In this document: positions 1-7,681 of the stretch, piece by piece | Layout: each line of letters opens with the position of its first letter | Numbering within the stretch: the first letter of the stretch is position 1 | NCBI GenBank assembly: GCA_020635075.1 | Contig: JACKAM010000002.1 | Span: 186,001 to 250,000, forward strand | Direction: 5' to 3' | DNA: 64,000 nt | Source of the DNA: Pseudobdellovibrionaceae bacterium | Lineage (GTDB): Bacteria; Bdellovibrionota; Bdellovibrionia; Bdellovibrionales; UBA1609 | Position numbers and translations under genes: made by a program | The notes under the pieces: generated by a model | Databases searched by the model: none | Told to the model about the DNA's origin: nothing | The model's input: the letters and a program-made list of their open reading frames with translations, nothing else

Positions 1-859
1 CATGAGAGAGGGTCCTAAAATTTGACTTGTTCTCAAACAAGATTCCAAGAGTACCCATCACTCCAGCACTTAAAATGACTTTTTCAGCCCGAAAGACTGG
101 TCCTGGCCGTTTTCGAAAAACCTTCCATTGTTCTGTTTCGACGACGTAGCCACCTTCGGATTGCCAGATCAACTTTTTTGCCCGAGTGGAAGGAAAAACT
201 TGCAGGCCCTTTTTGCGGGCAAAGTATAAATAGTTTTTTACCAAAGTATTTTTGGCATTTTCCCGACAACCTACCATGCAAGCCCCACAGTAAGTGCACC
301 CCCTTCGCTTGGGTCCTTCTCCATTAAAATAGGGATCTACCTCCTCATCAGGTGAACCAAAGTAAACACCCACCTGTGTGGGTTCAAAGCTGTCAGCAAC
401 CCCCATGGCTTCCCCGATGTGTTTGAGTTGCTCATCGGCCGGGTGGATTTCCGGATTTGCAGTTCTTCCGAGCATTTTTGAGGCGGTTTCATAGTGAGGT
501 TCGAGCTCCTCCGCCCAATCCACCTGCTGGAGCCAGTCTTTGTGCTTGAAGACCTGATGTCGCGGTTTGAACAGAGTGTTGGCGTAAACCAGGCTCCCCC
601 CGCCAAGGCCCGCTCCCCCTAAAAGCAGCAGGCCGCGAAACCACTGAAGCCTTTGGATGCCTTGACAACCTAGGCGCGGCATCCATAAAAAGCGTTTCAA
701 ATTCCAGTTGGTCTTGGCGAAGTCCTGATCCCGATATTCCCGCCCCTCTTCGACGAGAGCAACCCGATAGCCTTTTTCCACCAAGCGGAGAGCGCATACG
801 CTACCACCGAATCCGGAACCGACAATCAGGAAGTCGAATTTTTCTCGACTCGCATCCAC
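1..859 (-). CDS. GMC-family FAD-dependent oxidoreductase, C-terminus cut off by window edge
   Basis: About 286 N-terminal residues are visible; the gene runs off the left edge. Residues 8-37 form a Rossmann FAD-binding strand with GSGFGG (14-19) and an acidic end to the second strand. A cysteine-rich motif C-T-Y-C-G-A-C-M-V-G-C lies near residues 188-198, followed by NAKNTL, an arrangement typical of the cholesterol-oxidase-like branch of GMC oxidoreductases. I start it at the GTG at 859, preceded by GAGGGTGA and close behind an in-frame stop. It begins 13 nt after the stop of lpxH, so the two are probably co-transcribed. Members of the family oxidise alcohol groups on sterols, sugars or other substrates with FAD; the substrate cannot be read here. 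Family assignment is firm, specificity is not. Confidence 0.8.
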   Translation of the reverse strand, partial: MDASREKFDFLIVGSGFGGSVCALRLVEKGYRVALVEEGREYRDQDFAKTNWNLKRFLWMPRLGCQGIQRLQWFRGLLLLGGAGLGGGSLVYANTLFKPRHQVFKHKDWLQQVDWAEELEPHYETASKMLGRTANPEIHPADEQLKHIGEAMGVADSFEPTQVGVYFGSPDEEVDPYFNGEGPKRRGCTYCGACMVGCRENAKNTLVKNYLYFARKKGLQVFPSTRAKKLIWQSEGGYVVETEQWKVFRKRPGPVFRAEKVILSAGVMGTLGILFENKSNFRTLSH

Positions 860-872
860 GGCTGGTCACCCT

Positions 873-1634
873 CTATTTGGATACCCTGTCTAGATCTAAC
901 CACCGACCCTCGCTGGCAGTCAAAACAAAGACCGATGGCCTCTCCATCCAACTTCCCAAATTGACAATTCGGTGCTTCGTTTCTCCAGAGCTGATCTCTC
1001 GATCCTCGCGCACATGTATATGCCCGGCGATAAGTATGTCATAGGGTTTGGTCGCCAATATTCTGCGACCGTGGGCCAAAATCTTTTCTCTTGCTGTCGC
1101 CTGGTCCTGAGACTTGTAGCCACTGGTGTAAGCCCGGCTTCCCTGGCTTGCCCTTTCCCCTATCCTCACGAGCAAAGTCTCTGGTAGCCAATGAGCCACC
1201 ATCTTCATTACAGGTGTCCGTAAAAACCACCGTAAGAAACGATATCCCGTATCATCTGGATCCAATTCATCACCATGCTCCAGTCGCAACCTGAGTCCTG
1301 CCAGTGTTGTATTGATCGGACCTGGGTGCACATCAACACCTAATTCCTTTCCCCAAAACTTCTCAAGATACAAATCGTGGTTGCCTTCAAAGTAGTGTAC
1401 CGCAACACCTTCCATCGTCAGACGTCTAATTTGGTCGACAACATTTCGATATCGCTCTTGAAAATATTGGTGATCGGATAGCCACAAGTCAAAAATATCC
1501 CCCATCATAAACAAATGAGTGCACTCGAGGTCAGCACCCAGTCGGCGCAGGAAGGAAAGGAACAGCTCAGCTCTGTCTCCGGAGGCATCGGTCAGATGGA
1601 CATCTGATACAAAATAGGCAGCAACACTCATCAT
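873..1634 (-). CDS. lpxH: UDP-2,3-diacylglucosamine pyrophosphatase LpxH
   Basis: 253 residues, close to the 240 of E. coli LpxH. The calcineurin-like metallophosphatase motifs occur in order: DVHL near residue 11, GDIFDLW near 45, GNHD near 80, and GHIH near 207, which together bind the two Mn ions. The enzyme hydrolyses UDP-2,3-diacylglucosamine to lipid X at the inner membrane surface, the fourth step of lipid A synthesis, so the organism should make lipid A. The first two codons are both ATG; the second (1631) has the better distance to the AGAGTAGG Shine-Dalgarno. It follows the terminator of the dcw cluster and probably has its own promoter, with the GMC oxidoreductase downstream. A related LpxH-like hydrolase of other specificity is the only real alternative. 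Confidence 0.88.
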   Translation of the reverse strand: MMSVAAYFVSDVHLTDASGDRAELFLSFLRRLGADLECTHLFMMGDIFDLWLSDHQYFQERYRNVVDQIRRLTMEGVAVHYFEGNHDLYLEKFWGKELGVDVHPGPINTTLAGLRLRLEHGDELDPDDTGYRFLRWFLRTPVMKMVAHWLPETLLVRIGERASQGSRAYTSGYKSQDQATAREKILAHGRRILATKPYDILIAGHIHVREDREISSGETKHRIVNLGSWMERPSVFVLTASEGRWLDLDRVSK

Positions 1635-1642
1635 CCTACTCT

Positions 1643-1677
1643 AAAAAAACGTCCGGTCGCCAATCAGCAACCGGACG
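1643..1677 (-). terminator. Rho-independent terminator after ftsZ
   Basis: Read on the minus strand, an 8-bp stem CGTCCGGT / ACCGGACG with a 12-nt loop is followed directly by seven T residues (1649-1643). It lies 25 nt past the ftsZ stop and before lpxH, so it closes the dcw transcription unit. Confidence 0.85.
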
Positions 1678-1702
1678 AATTGAGATGTACTGATTAAGGA
1701 GC

Positions 1703-3250
1703 TTAGTAATCCTTTTGTCCTTCACTACTATCATCGATCTGATGCTTCTTCCGCAGATATGAAGGGACCTCCAGATTTTCAGCATCAAAGGGGGACCGTG
1801 CCACTTCTCGAGCCAAGCGACGGGCTGATGCCAGTGGGTCCACATCCTCTTCAACATTCATTGTCAATTGTTCTGGCTGCTGAGCCTGAGTGTGAGTGTG
1901 AGCCTGGCTCTCCCTGTAGGCCTTGGCTTTTGCCAAAAGAATATCCCGGGGAAGCTTAGGTTTTTCTGCGGAGTCTTCAGCCGCCAAATGCTCCGCCATC
2001 ACCGGAGCTGCACTCTGAGAAGTAGGCTCTGCCTGCGGAGTAACCTCTTCCTTCAGGGGAGCAATCATTTCGATTTCTTCCCGCTGCGGCTGAGGGGGCT
2101 GAGCGATGGGCTTTTCGACCGCAGCCTCAGGTGCCTGAGGGGCCTGATACTGGGTCGGAACCTGATACTGATTGTTCGCGTGGATTACCCGTTGATCCAT
2201 CATACGATGACCCTGAGCATTTGCCATATTGACCTGAGCCTCAGCCATCGCTTGAAGGCGGCTGATCTGATCAGACACCAGACGGGTTTGGTTTTCATTA
2301 CCAAATCCAGTCGCAATAACAGTCACACGAACTTCGTCACCCATGTTTTCATCAATAACAGCACCAAAGATGATCTCGGCATCTTCATGGGAGGCTTCTG
2401 TGATCAGAGTCGAAGCTTCGTTGACTTCCCACAATGTCAGGTCTGGGCCACCGGTAACGTTGATGATAATTCCAGTAGCACCGTCAATGGCAATGTTCTC
2501 GAGAAGAGGAGATGAAATGGCTCCGGTCGCAGCCTCCACAGCCCGGTTTTCACCCACAGCCACACCTGACCCCATGATGGCCATGCCTTTGGCAGCCATG
2601 ACCGTACGAATATCAGCGAAATCCAGATTGATCAGACCGCGGATATTGATCAGATCGGAAATTCCTTTTACTGCCTGAAGCAAAACATGATCCGCCTTTT
2701 TGAAGGTCTCAAGAAGTGGTGTCTTTTCACTGGAAACCGACAAGAGTTTCTGATTGGGAATGACGATCAACGTATCAACATTCTCCTTGAGCTCCTGAAT
2801 TCCGGAGTCGGCATGCCGCTTTCTCTTTTTTCCTTCAAAAAAGAAGGGACGGGTAACCACACCGATGGTTAGAGCACCCAACTCCTTGGCAATCTTGGCC
2901 ACGATTGGAGCTCCACCGGTTCCCGTGCCACCACCCATCCCGGCCGTGACAAAAACCATGTCAGCACCATCAAGAATTTCTACAATGTCATTGTAAGACT
3001 CAATAGCTGCCCGTTTACCAATTTCTGGATTGGCGCCCGCACCCAAACCCTTGGTGAGCTCAGATCCTAAATTAATTTTTCTTTCTGCCTTGTTTGCTGA
3101 AAGAGCCTGTCGGTCTGTGTTAGCAACCACAAACTCCACACCGGTCAATCCACCCTCAATCATCGTCTGGACAGCGTTGTTTCCGCCGCCACCAACACCT
3201 ATGACCTTAATGCAGGCACCAATGTTGGCATTTTCCTCCAGCTCAAACAT
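1703..3250 (-). CDS. ftsZ: cell division GTPase FtsZ
   Basis: 515 residues. The tubulin signature GGGTGTG is at 106-112, preceded by the phosphate-binding loop GVGGGGNN (18-25), and the T7 synergy loop reads NLDFADIRTVM. FtsZ polymerises with GTP into the septal ring that recruits the divisome. After the globular core (about residue 330) there is an unusually long, Gln/Pro/Glu-rich linker of about 150 residues, and a C-terminal conserved peptide with EVPSYLRKK close to the end, the usual docking site for FtsA and other partners. E. coli FtsZ has 383 residues, so the extra length is all linker. The start has a strong GGGGAGGG Shine-Dalgarno and lies 17 nt behind ftsA. Confidence 0.98.
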   Translation of the reverse strand: MFELEENANIGACIKVIGVGGGGNNAVQTMIEGGLTGVEFVVANTDRQALSANKAERKINLGSELTKGLGAGANPEIGKRAAIESYNDIVEILDGADMVFVTAGMGGGTGTGGAPIVAKIAKELGALTIGVVTRPFFFEGKKRKRHADSGIQELKENVDTLIVIPNQKLLSVSSEKTPLLETFKKADHVLLQAVKGISDLINIRGLINLDFADIRTVMAAKGMAIMGSGVAVGENRAVEAATGAISSPLLENIAIDGATGIIINVTGGPDLTLWEVNEASTLITEASHEDAEIIFGAVIDENMGDEVRVTVIATGFGNENQTRLVSDQISRLQAMAEAQVNMANAQGHRMMDQRVIHANNQYQVPTQYQAPQAPEAAVEKPIAQPPQPQREEIEMIAPLKEEVTPQAEPTSQSAAPVMAEHLAAEDSAEKPKLPRDILLAKAKAYRESQAHTHTQAQQPEQLTMNVEEDVDPLASARRLAREVARSPFDAENLEVPSYLRKKHQIDDSSEGQKDY

Positions 3251-3267
3251 ATTCCCTCCCCTGGAAC

Positions 3268-4527
3268 CTAAAAGACGCTCGAAAAGTATTCCTTAATTTT
3301 CTTTGCAAATCCAGAGACAGCTCCGTCTTCCTCCGAATCACGGGGTGCCTCCACAGGCTTATGCTTCAGTTTCAGCTTTTCCTGTTCCACGCCATAAAGA
3401 ACCAAACCAACGGCAGTGGCAAAGCTTGAGCAGCGAACTACATCCGTTAAGCCACCAACCCTATCGGGTGCCCCCCGTCGGACAGGTATATCAAAAACAA
3501 AATCACCCATTTCAACCAAACCGGGAAGAAGACTGCCTCCGCCGGTTAAGATCAGCCCAGACCCAAGTTTGGTGGTCAAATCCGCATCGGCGATCTCACC
3601 ACGAATGAGGTGTAAAGTCTCCTCGGCACGAGCCTCCAGAACTTCACACAATTCGCGGCGTGGAAGGGTGCGGCTCTTACGACCGCCGACAGCCTCCACA
3701 TCTATGGATTCATCCGTGTTAACCATTTCAGCCAAGGCACAGCCATACTTCTTCTTGAGGGCTTCTGCACTATTCTGCGTGGTTCTCAAACCCATGGCTA
3801 CATCATGAGTAAAGTTGTTTCCACCAACGGGAATAACAGCTGTGTGGGTGACGCTCCCCTGAGTGAAGCTAATCATATCACAGGTGCCGCCACCGATATC
3901 TACCACACTACAACCTAGATCTTTCTCATCTTCACTAATCACCGAAAGAGCCGAGGCCAATTGCTGAAGTACCAGGCCTTTCACCCGCAGACCCGCACGC
4001 TCGGTACACTTAATGGCATTTTGAACAGAAGAGGCATTCCCAGTGATGATATGCACTGAAGTTTCCAGACGCACACCCGACATTCCAATTGGATCACTAA
4101 TTCCCTCTTGCCCGTCGATCTTGTAGTCCTGTGGAACCACATGCAGAACGTGACGATCTGTGGGAATAGCCACCGCCTTCGCAGCCTCAATCACCCGATG
4201 AATGTCTTCTTCACTCACTTCCTTGTTACGGATTGCCACCATTCCCGTGGAGTCAAAGGACTCGATGTGCATGCCTCCAACACCCAACCATACCGAGTTC
4301 AATGTGATACCCGACATGAGCTCAGCCTCTTCTCTTGCTTTTCTGATGGCTTCTACTGTGGTTTCGATATTAACCACAGTTCCTTGGCGCATTCCCGGGT
4401 TCGGCGCGACTCCCACACCAACTACGTTGAGTCCCTCGATCCCCATCACGCCGATCACACAGGCGACTTTAGTAGTACCTATGTCCAGACCGGCAACCAC
4501 GTGGTTGTTCTTGGTTACCTTTGTCAT
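3268..4527 (-). CDS. ftsA: cell division protein FtsA
   Basis: 419 residues, the usual length. It starts with the actin-fold phosphate 1 motif GLDIGTTK (about 14-21) and carries the later DIGGGTCD and GGGSLLPG nucleotide-binding segments. The last residues (GFAKKIKEYFSSVF) form the amphipathic helix that tethers FtsA to the inner membrane. FtsA anchors FtsZ filaments to the membrane and recruits later divisome proteins. It sits between ftsQ and ftsZ in the conserved order. The ATG at 4527 has GAGGAAAT just upstream. The gap of 139 nt to ftsQ is larger than elsewhere in the cluster and could hold an extra promoter; I saw no convincing one. Confidence 0.97.
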   Translation of the reverse strand: MTKVTKNNHVVAGLDIGTTKVACVIGVMGIEGLNVVGVGVAPNPGMRQGTVVNIETTVEAIRKAREEAELMSGITLNSVWLGVGGMHIESFDSTGMVAIRNKEVSEEDIHRVIEAAKAVAIPTDRHVLHVVPQDYKIDGQEGISDPIGMSGVRLETSVHIITGNASSVQNAIKCTERAGLRVKGLVLQQLASALSVISEDEKDLGCSVVDIGGGTCDMISFTQGSVTHTAVIPVGGNNFTHDVAMGLRTTQNSAEALKKKYGCALAEMVNTDESIDVEAVGGRKSRTLPRRELCEVLEARAEETLHLIRGEIADADLTTKLGSGLILTGGGSLLPGLVEMGDFVFDIPVRRGAPDRVGGLTDVVRCSSFATAVGLVLYGVEQEKLKLKHKPVEAPRDSEEDGAVSGFAKKIKEYFSSVF

Positions 4528-4666
4528 ATTTCCTCAATGTTGCAGTCCCTAAGTTGTTGAAACCTTCAATCATCCCTGACAAGTGCAACATCCGTGTTAC
4601 TCACCCAGTTTATACCATTCGCAAGCAAACGAAATAAAGCTGGACCTAAGATTCCTTGCCTAAAGG

Positions 4667-5416
4667 CTAAGGGGCATTACGCAGCCTGACAACAACTTTC
4701 TTGGAGAATTTCGCGTCGATGACGCGTCCGTCTATCTGGTGTTCTTGGAGGTAATGAAGAACTCTTTCCACCCGTTTGAGTTTTCGGGAAATTGCTTTTT
4801 CACCCAAACTCACCTTCACTCCCTTACCCATCAGGACAACTTCCAATCCTTCCTCTGGAGTGTAGTGAACTTCTGAAATGCGATTGAGCCCGACGTCCCC
4901 CTCTTGAGGAACTTCTTCCAGTAATTCGATGACCTTCTTTCGCCAATTTTCATTCTTGGCAAATCCACTTCCGCGCAGCAATGGTAGGTCGGGAGCATCC
5001 TGGGCAAGAATAGCAGGCAGAAGGCTTGCATCACTCGCCACAGGGTAGACAAACCCTTTGGCTCCTGCCAAAACCAACACCGGATCACGAGGTAAAATAC
5101 GCACAAAAAGTTTGTTTGGGAATTGGCGAGACACGTAAGCTGCTTTTACTCTCGAATCAGATTCGATTTCAGAGAGTAGACCTCCCAACTCCACCTCCCA
5201 GGCCTTCAATCCAATGAGGGAATTTAATTTGCCTGCCAATTCTGAGCGAATGCGATTGAAGAGGACTTCCTGATTACTGGATTCCTCCATTTCAATCTGC
5301 ACACTTTGCAGGTTAAACCAATCCCCATGCACAGACCAATAGGCACCAACCAGGATCAGACTTGTGACGACAAAGCCAATCCCTCCACTCACCCAGACCT
5401 TGGTCTTGTTTTTCAT
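4667..5416 (-). CDS. ftsQ: cell division protein FtsQ
   Basis: 249 residues. A short basic cytoplasmic tail is followed by one membrane span (about residues 9-29), then a POTRA-like segment (about 33-100) and the FtsQ beta domain, ending in KVVVRLRNAP. FtsQ links the cytoplasmic ring to the periplasmic FtsB/FtsL complex. Sequence identity within the family is low, so position upstream of ftsA and ftsZ is an important part of the evidence. A GGAG lies 11 nt before the ATG. The usual upstream neighbours ddl and murB are separated from it here by the inserted segment 5417-8812, so ftsQAZ must now use its own promoter or readthrough across an IS and a long hairpin. Confidence 0.9.
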   Translation of the reverse strand: MKNKTKVWVSGGIGFVVTSLILVGAYWSVHGDWFNLQSVQIEMEESSNQEVLFNRIRSELAGKLNSLIGLKAWEVELGGLLSEIESDSRVKAAYVSRQFPNKLFVRILPRDPVLVLAGAKGFVYPVASDASLLPAILAQDAPDLPLLRGSGFAKNENWRKKVIELLEEVPQEGDVGLNRISEVHYTPEEGLEVVLMGKGVKVSLGEKAISRKLKRVERVLHYLQEHQIDGRVIDAKFSKKVVVRLRNAP

Positions 5417-5630
5417 ATTGAGACCGTCTCCTTTTCGCCCATCATACCCCCTGCCATTTCGACCGACGAGGGCGGAATCGCGGGGAGTGAAAAATTCTGG
5501 TATTCTCAGGACTTAGGGCTAAGGAACAAAATGCCAAAAAGGCCGATAATATTCTCAGGATGATACGCAACTTTTCCGGGAGCCCGGGGGTTTCACAGAC
5601 ACTGGGTTCATGAAACTTGGAGGAGATGTC

Positions 5631-6521
5631 ATGTTTTTTGATTTCATTGAGCGATTTTTACTTGTGGCCATTGTGGCCGTTTCTATTCTCTTGGTCGGTT
5701 GCGGAGACAACCAAGACGATGCTTTGGATTCCACATTTGAGCTATCTGCGGAATCCATGATCACTGCCCTCAGTGGTTCGGCTGACGACCACAGCGGCGA
5801 AAGTTATGCATCGGCCAATTTGCGTAAGCAAAATATCGCCGACCTTTTTCTTCCCAAAGCCTATGCTGCAACCTGCACACGCGCGGCTCTGGAAACCTGC
5901 TCAAGCGGCGTTAAAACGGCGACCTATTCGAATTGCGACATTTCTGGAACCCTACTTAGTCTCGATGGAAGCGTCACTTTGACCTACTCGGACTCAGGTT
6001 GCGGAATGGCATCCGCGAGTGACAATGTCGCTCGCACCTACGATTACACCATTACCGGCCCTCGTGGCGGAAATCTCCAGGTTTTCTCCACTGCCCTCAC
6101 AGACTACCGGGGAACATCGATCTCGGGCGGAGGAAAACTCACCAACACCGGATCAGCCTGGGAAATTCAGGTACTCGGAAAGAACAAGATTCTTAAAACG
6201 GCCGCAGGTGTGACAATTATGAGTCACTCTATTCGTACTTTGAGCAATGTTACCGTCACTGGAGGCCTTTCCCGAGCCAGCCGTGTGATGAATGGCGGCC
6301 AGGTGGAAGTGAATCACAACCTAGCCAAATTCACTGCGGTTTATACTCCCAATAATCTTCAGTGGAGCTCGACATGCTGCCATCCAGTATCTGGAAACCT
6401 GTCTGTCACCTTTGATGGTACTGTGACCGGAACTGGCTCTGTTGTTTTCAACGGCTGTGGTAGCGCCACCATCAGTAAAGACGACAAAGAGCGCACGATT
6501 ACTTTGAGCTATTGCGAGTAA
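5631..6521 (+). CDS. cysteine-containing lipoprotein of unknown function
   Basis: 296 residues on the strand opposite to the surrounding dcw genes. The N-terminus has a hydrophobic stretch (about 8-20) ending in the lipobox LLVGC, so it is an exported lipoprotein. The mature part is rich in Ser, Thr and Gly, reads like beta-structure, and has many cysteines, including CTRAALETC, YSNC, STCCHP and a final SYCE, suggesting disulfides in the periplasm or on the surface. I start it at ATG 5631, preceded by TTGGAGGAG; an upstream ATG at 5610 lacks a ribosome site. I do not recognise a family. It ends just before a 38-bp-arm palindrome. Its strand and place inside a division operon suggest later acquisition. 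Confidence 0.75.
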   Translation: MFFDFIERFLLVAIVAVSILLVGCGDNQDDALDSTFELSAESMITALSGSADDHSGESYASANLRKQNIADLFLPKAYAATCTRAALETCSSGVKTATYSNCDISGTLLSLDGSVTLTYSDSGCGMASASDNVARTYDYTITGPRGGNLQVFSTALTDYRGTSISGGGKLTNTGSAWEIQVLGKNKILKTAAGVTIMSHSIRTLSNVTVTGGLSRASRVMNGGQVEVNHNLAKFTAVYTPNNLQWSSTCCHPVSGNLSVTFDGTVTGTGSVVFNGCGSATISKDDKERTITLSYCE

Positions 6522-6540
6522 GGGAGAATTGTAAGGTATC

Positions 6541-6622
6541 AAGTTTCTTTTCCGGAAGCAGGGACCAATGAGCGGAGAAATCTATCTCCGCTCATTGGTC
6601 CCTGCTTCCGGAAAAGGAACTT
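6541..6622. repeat. 82-nt near-perfect palindrome
   Basis: Arms 6541-6578 and 6585-6622 pair over 37 of 38 positions around a 6-nt loop (AATCTA). It follows the stop of the lipoprotein gene and could end transcription, but there is no long T run behind it and the stem is much longer than a normal terminator. The right flank (GTGCGGGGTC) is of a type I associate with REP-like elements of IS200/Y1-type transposases; that link is from memory and untested. Confidence 0.85.
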
Positions 6623-6636
6623 GTGCGGGGTCAAGG

Positions 6637-7660
6637 TTTTAACGCAACAGTTCCGCCATAGCTTCGCGTGGTGTTCTCCACCCCAGGGTTTTCCTGGGCC
6701 TATCATTGAGTAGCCGTTGGACTCGTTTGATCTCCTTGCGAGTAATGTTGGTAAAGTTAGTTCCTTTGGGGAAGAACTGCCGGATCAAACCGTTAGTGTT
6801 CTCGTTAGTTCCTCGTTCCCAAGGACTTTGTGGGTGGGCAAAATACACCTTCATTTGGGTTTCTTTAGTGAAGAGTTTATGCTGAGCCATTTCTCGTCCT
6901 TGATCATATGTCAGGGTTAGCCGAAGCTCCTTTGGTAACTTCTTGATCTCCTTCGCAAATGCTCTTCTGACATCCTCGGCTTTCTTGCTTTTCAGGGGGA
7001 CAAGGATAGTGGTTCTCGTGGTGCGCTCTACCATAGTTCCCAGGGCTGTTTGCTCCCTTTGCCCGCCAATGATTATGTCTCCCTCCCAGTGTCCCGGTAT
7101 GGAGCGATCAGCAACCTCTGACGGCCTTTCCTCGATTGATATCATGTCCTCAAGATTGGATACTTGCCCTTTCGCGCTTCGCCCTCGGGTCCGACGCTTT
7201 TTGTGGGCCTGCCTAAGACACCTAGTCAGTTCAGCACGAAGTTCTCCCCGAGGAAGAATGTAGATGTAGGAATAGATCGTTTCTTTGGAGACCTGCATGG
7301 ATTCATCCTCATACCGGGATTCTAAGTGCTGGGCAATCTGTTCGGGAGACCAGTAAAGCTTGAGCTTAGCCCGAATGACCCTTAACAAACGCTGATTTTT
7401 CAATATCTTGCGCTTGCCTAAACGGCGGCTGCGTGAGGCTCGCTGAGCCTCTTTATCTGCCCAAACTGCCCGGTAATTGATCTGCTCCTTGAAGCGCCTG
7501 AGCTCTCGGCTAATGCTGCTTGGAGCACGGGAAAGCTCTTGAGCAATATCTCGAACCCCCAGGCCTTTCGACAATAAACGACTGATTTCTTCTCTCTCTT
7601 CTAGCGAGATTCGTTTGAATTTTTTCACAACACTCCTATTATTAAAGTGTTGCGTTAAAA
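6637..7660 (-). mobile_element. IS30-family insertion sequence, apparently intact
   Basis: Terminal inverted repeats TTTTAACGCAACA (6637-6649) and TGTTGCGTTAAAA (7648-7660) enclose one transposase gene whose stop codon overlaps the left repeat. No target duplication is obvious in the flanks. IS30-family elements often choose palindromic targets, which matches its position inside a palindromic region. Confidence 0.88.
6639..7628 (-). CDS. IS30-family transposase
   Basis: 329 residues, a full-length family member. The N-terminus (about 6-45) is the helix-turn-helix with SISREL that binds the terminal repeats. The DDE catalytic domain shows the first Asp in GHWEGDIIIG, the second in TYDQGRE and the Glu in WERGTNENTNG, followed by the family motif NDRPRKTLGWRTP. 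It catalyses cut-and-paste or circle-mediated transposition of the element. No frameshift or internal stop is visible, so the copy may be active. It separates the lipoprotein gene from the radical SAM gene in the dcw cluster. Confidence 0.95.
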   Translation of the reverse strand: MKKFKRISLEEREEISRLLSKGLGVRDIAQELSRAPSSISRELRRFKEQINYRAVWADKEAQRASRSRRLGKRKILKNQRLLRVIRAKLKLYWSPEQIAQHLESRYEDESMQVSKETIYSYIYILPRGELRAELTRCLRQAHKKRRTRGRSAKGQVSNLEDMISIEERPSEVADRSIPGHWEGDIIIGGQREQTALGTMVERTTRTTILVPLKSKKAEDVRRAFAKEIKKLPKELRLTLTYDQGREMAQHKLFTKETQMKVYFAHPQSPWERGTNENTNGLIRQFFPKGTNFTNITRKEIKRVQRLLNDRPRKTLGWRTPREAMAELLR

Positions 7661-7681
7661 TCTAGTATTCACCTTGGTACC

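Noticed and set aside
1868..2515. 215-residue open frame on the plus strand over ftsZ
   Set aside because: Shadow of the ftsZ coding sequence, no ribosome site and no plausible protein.
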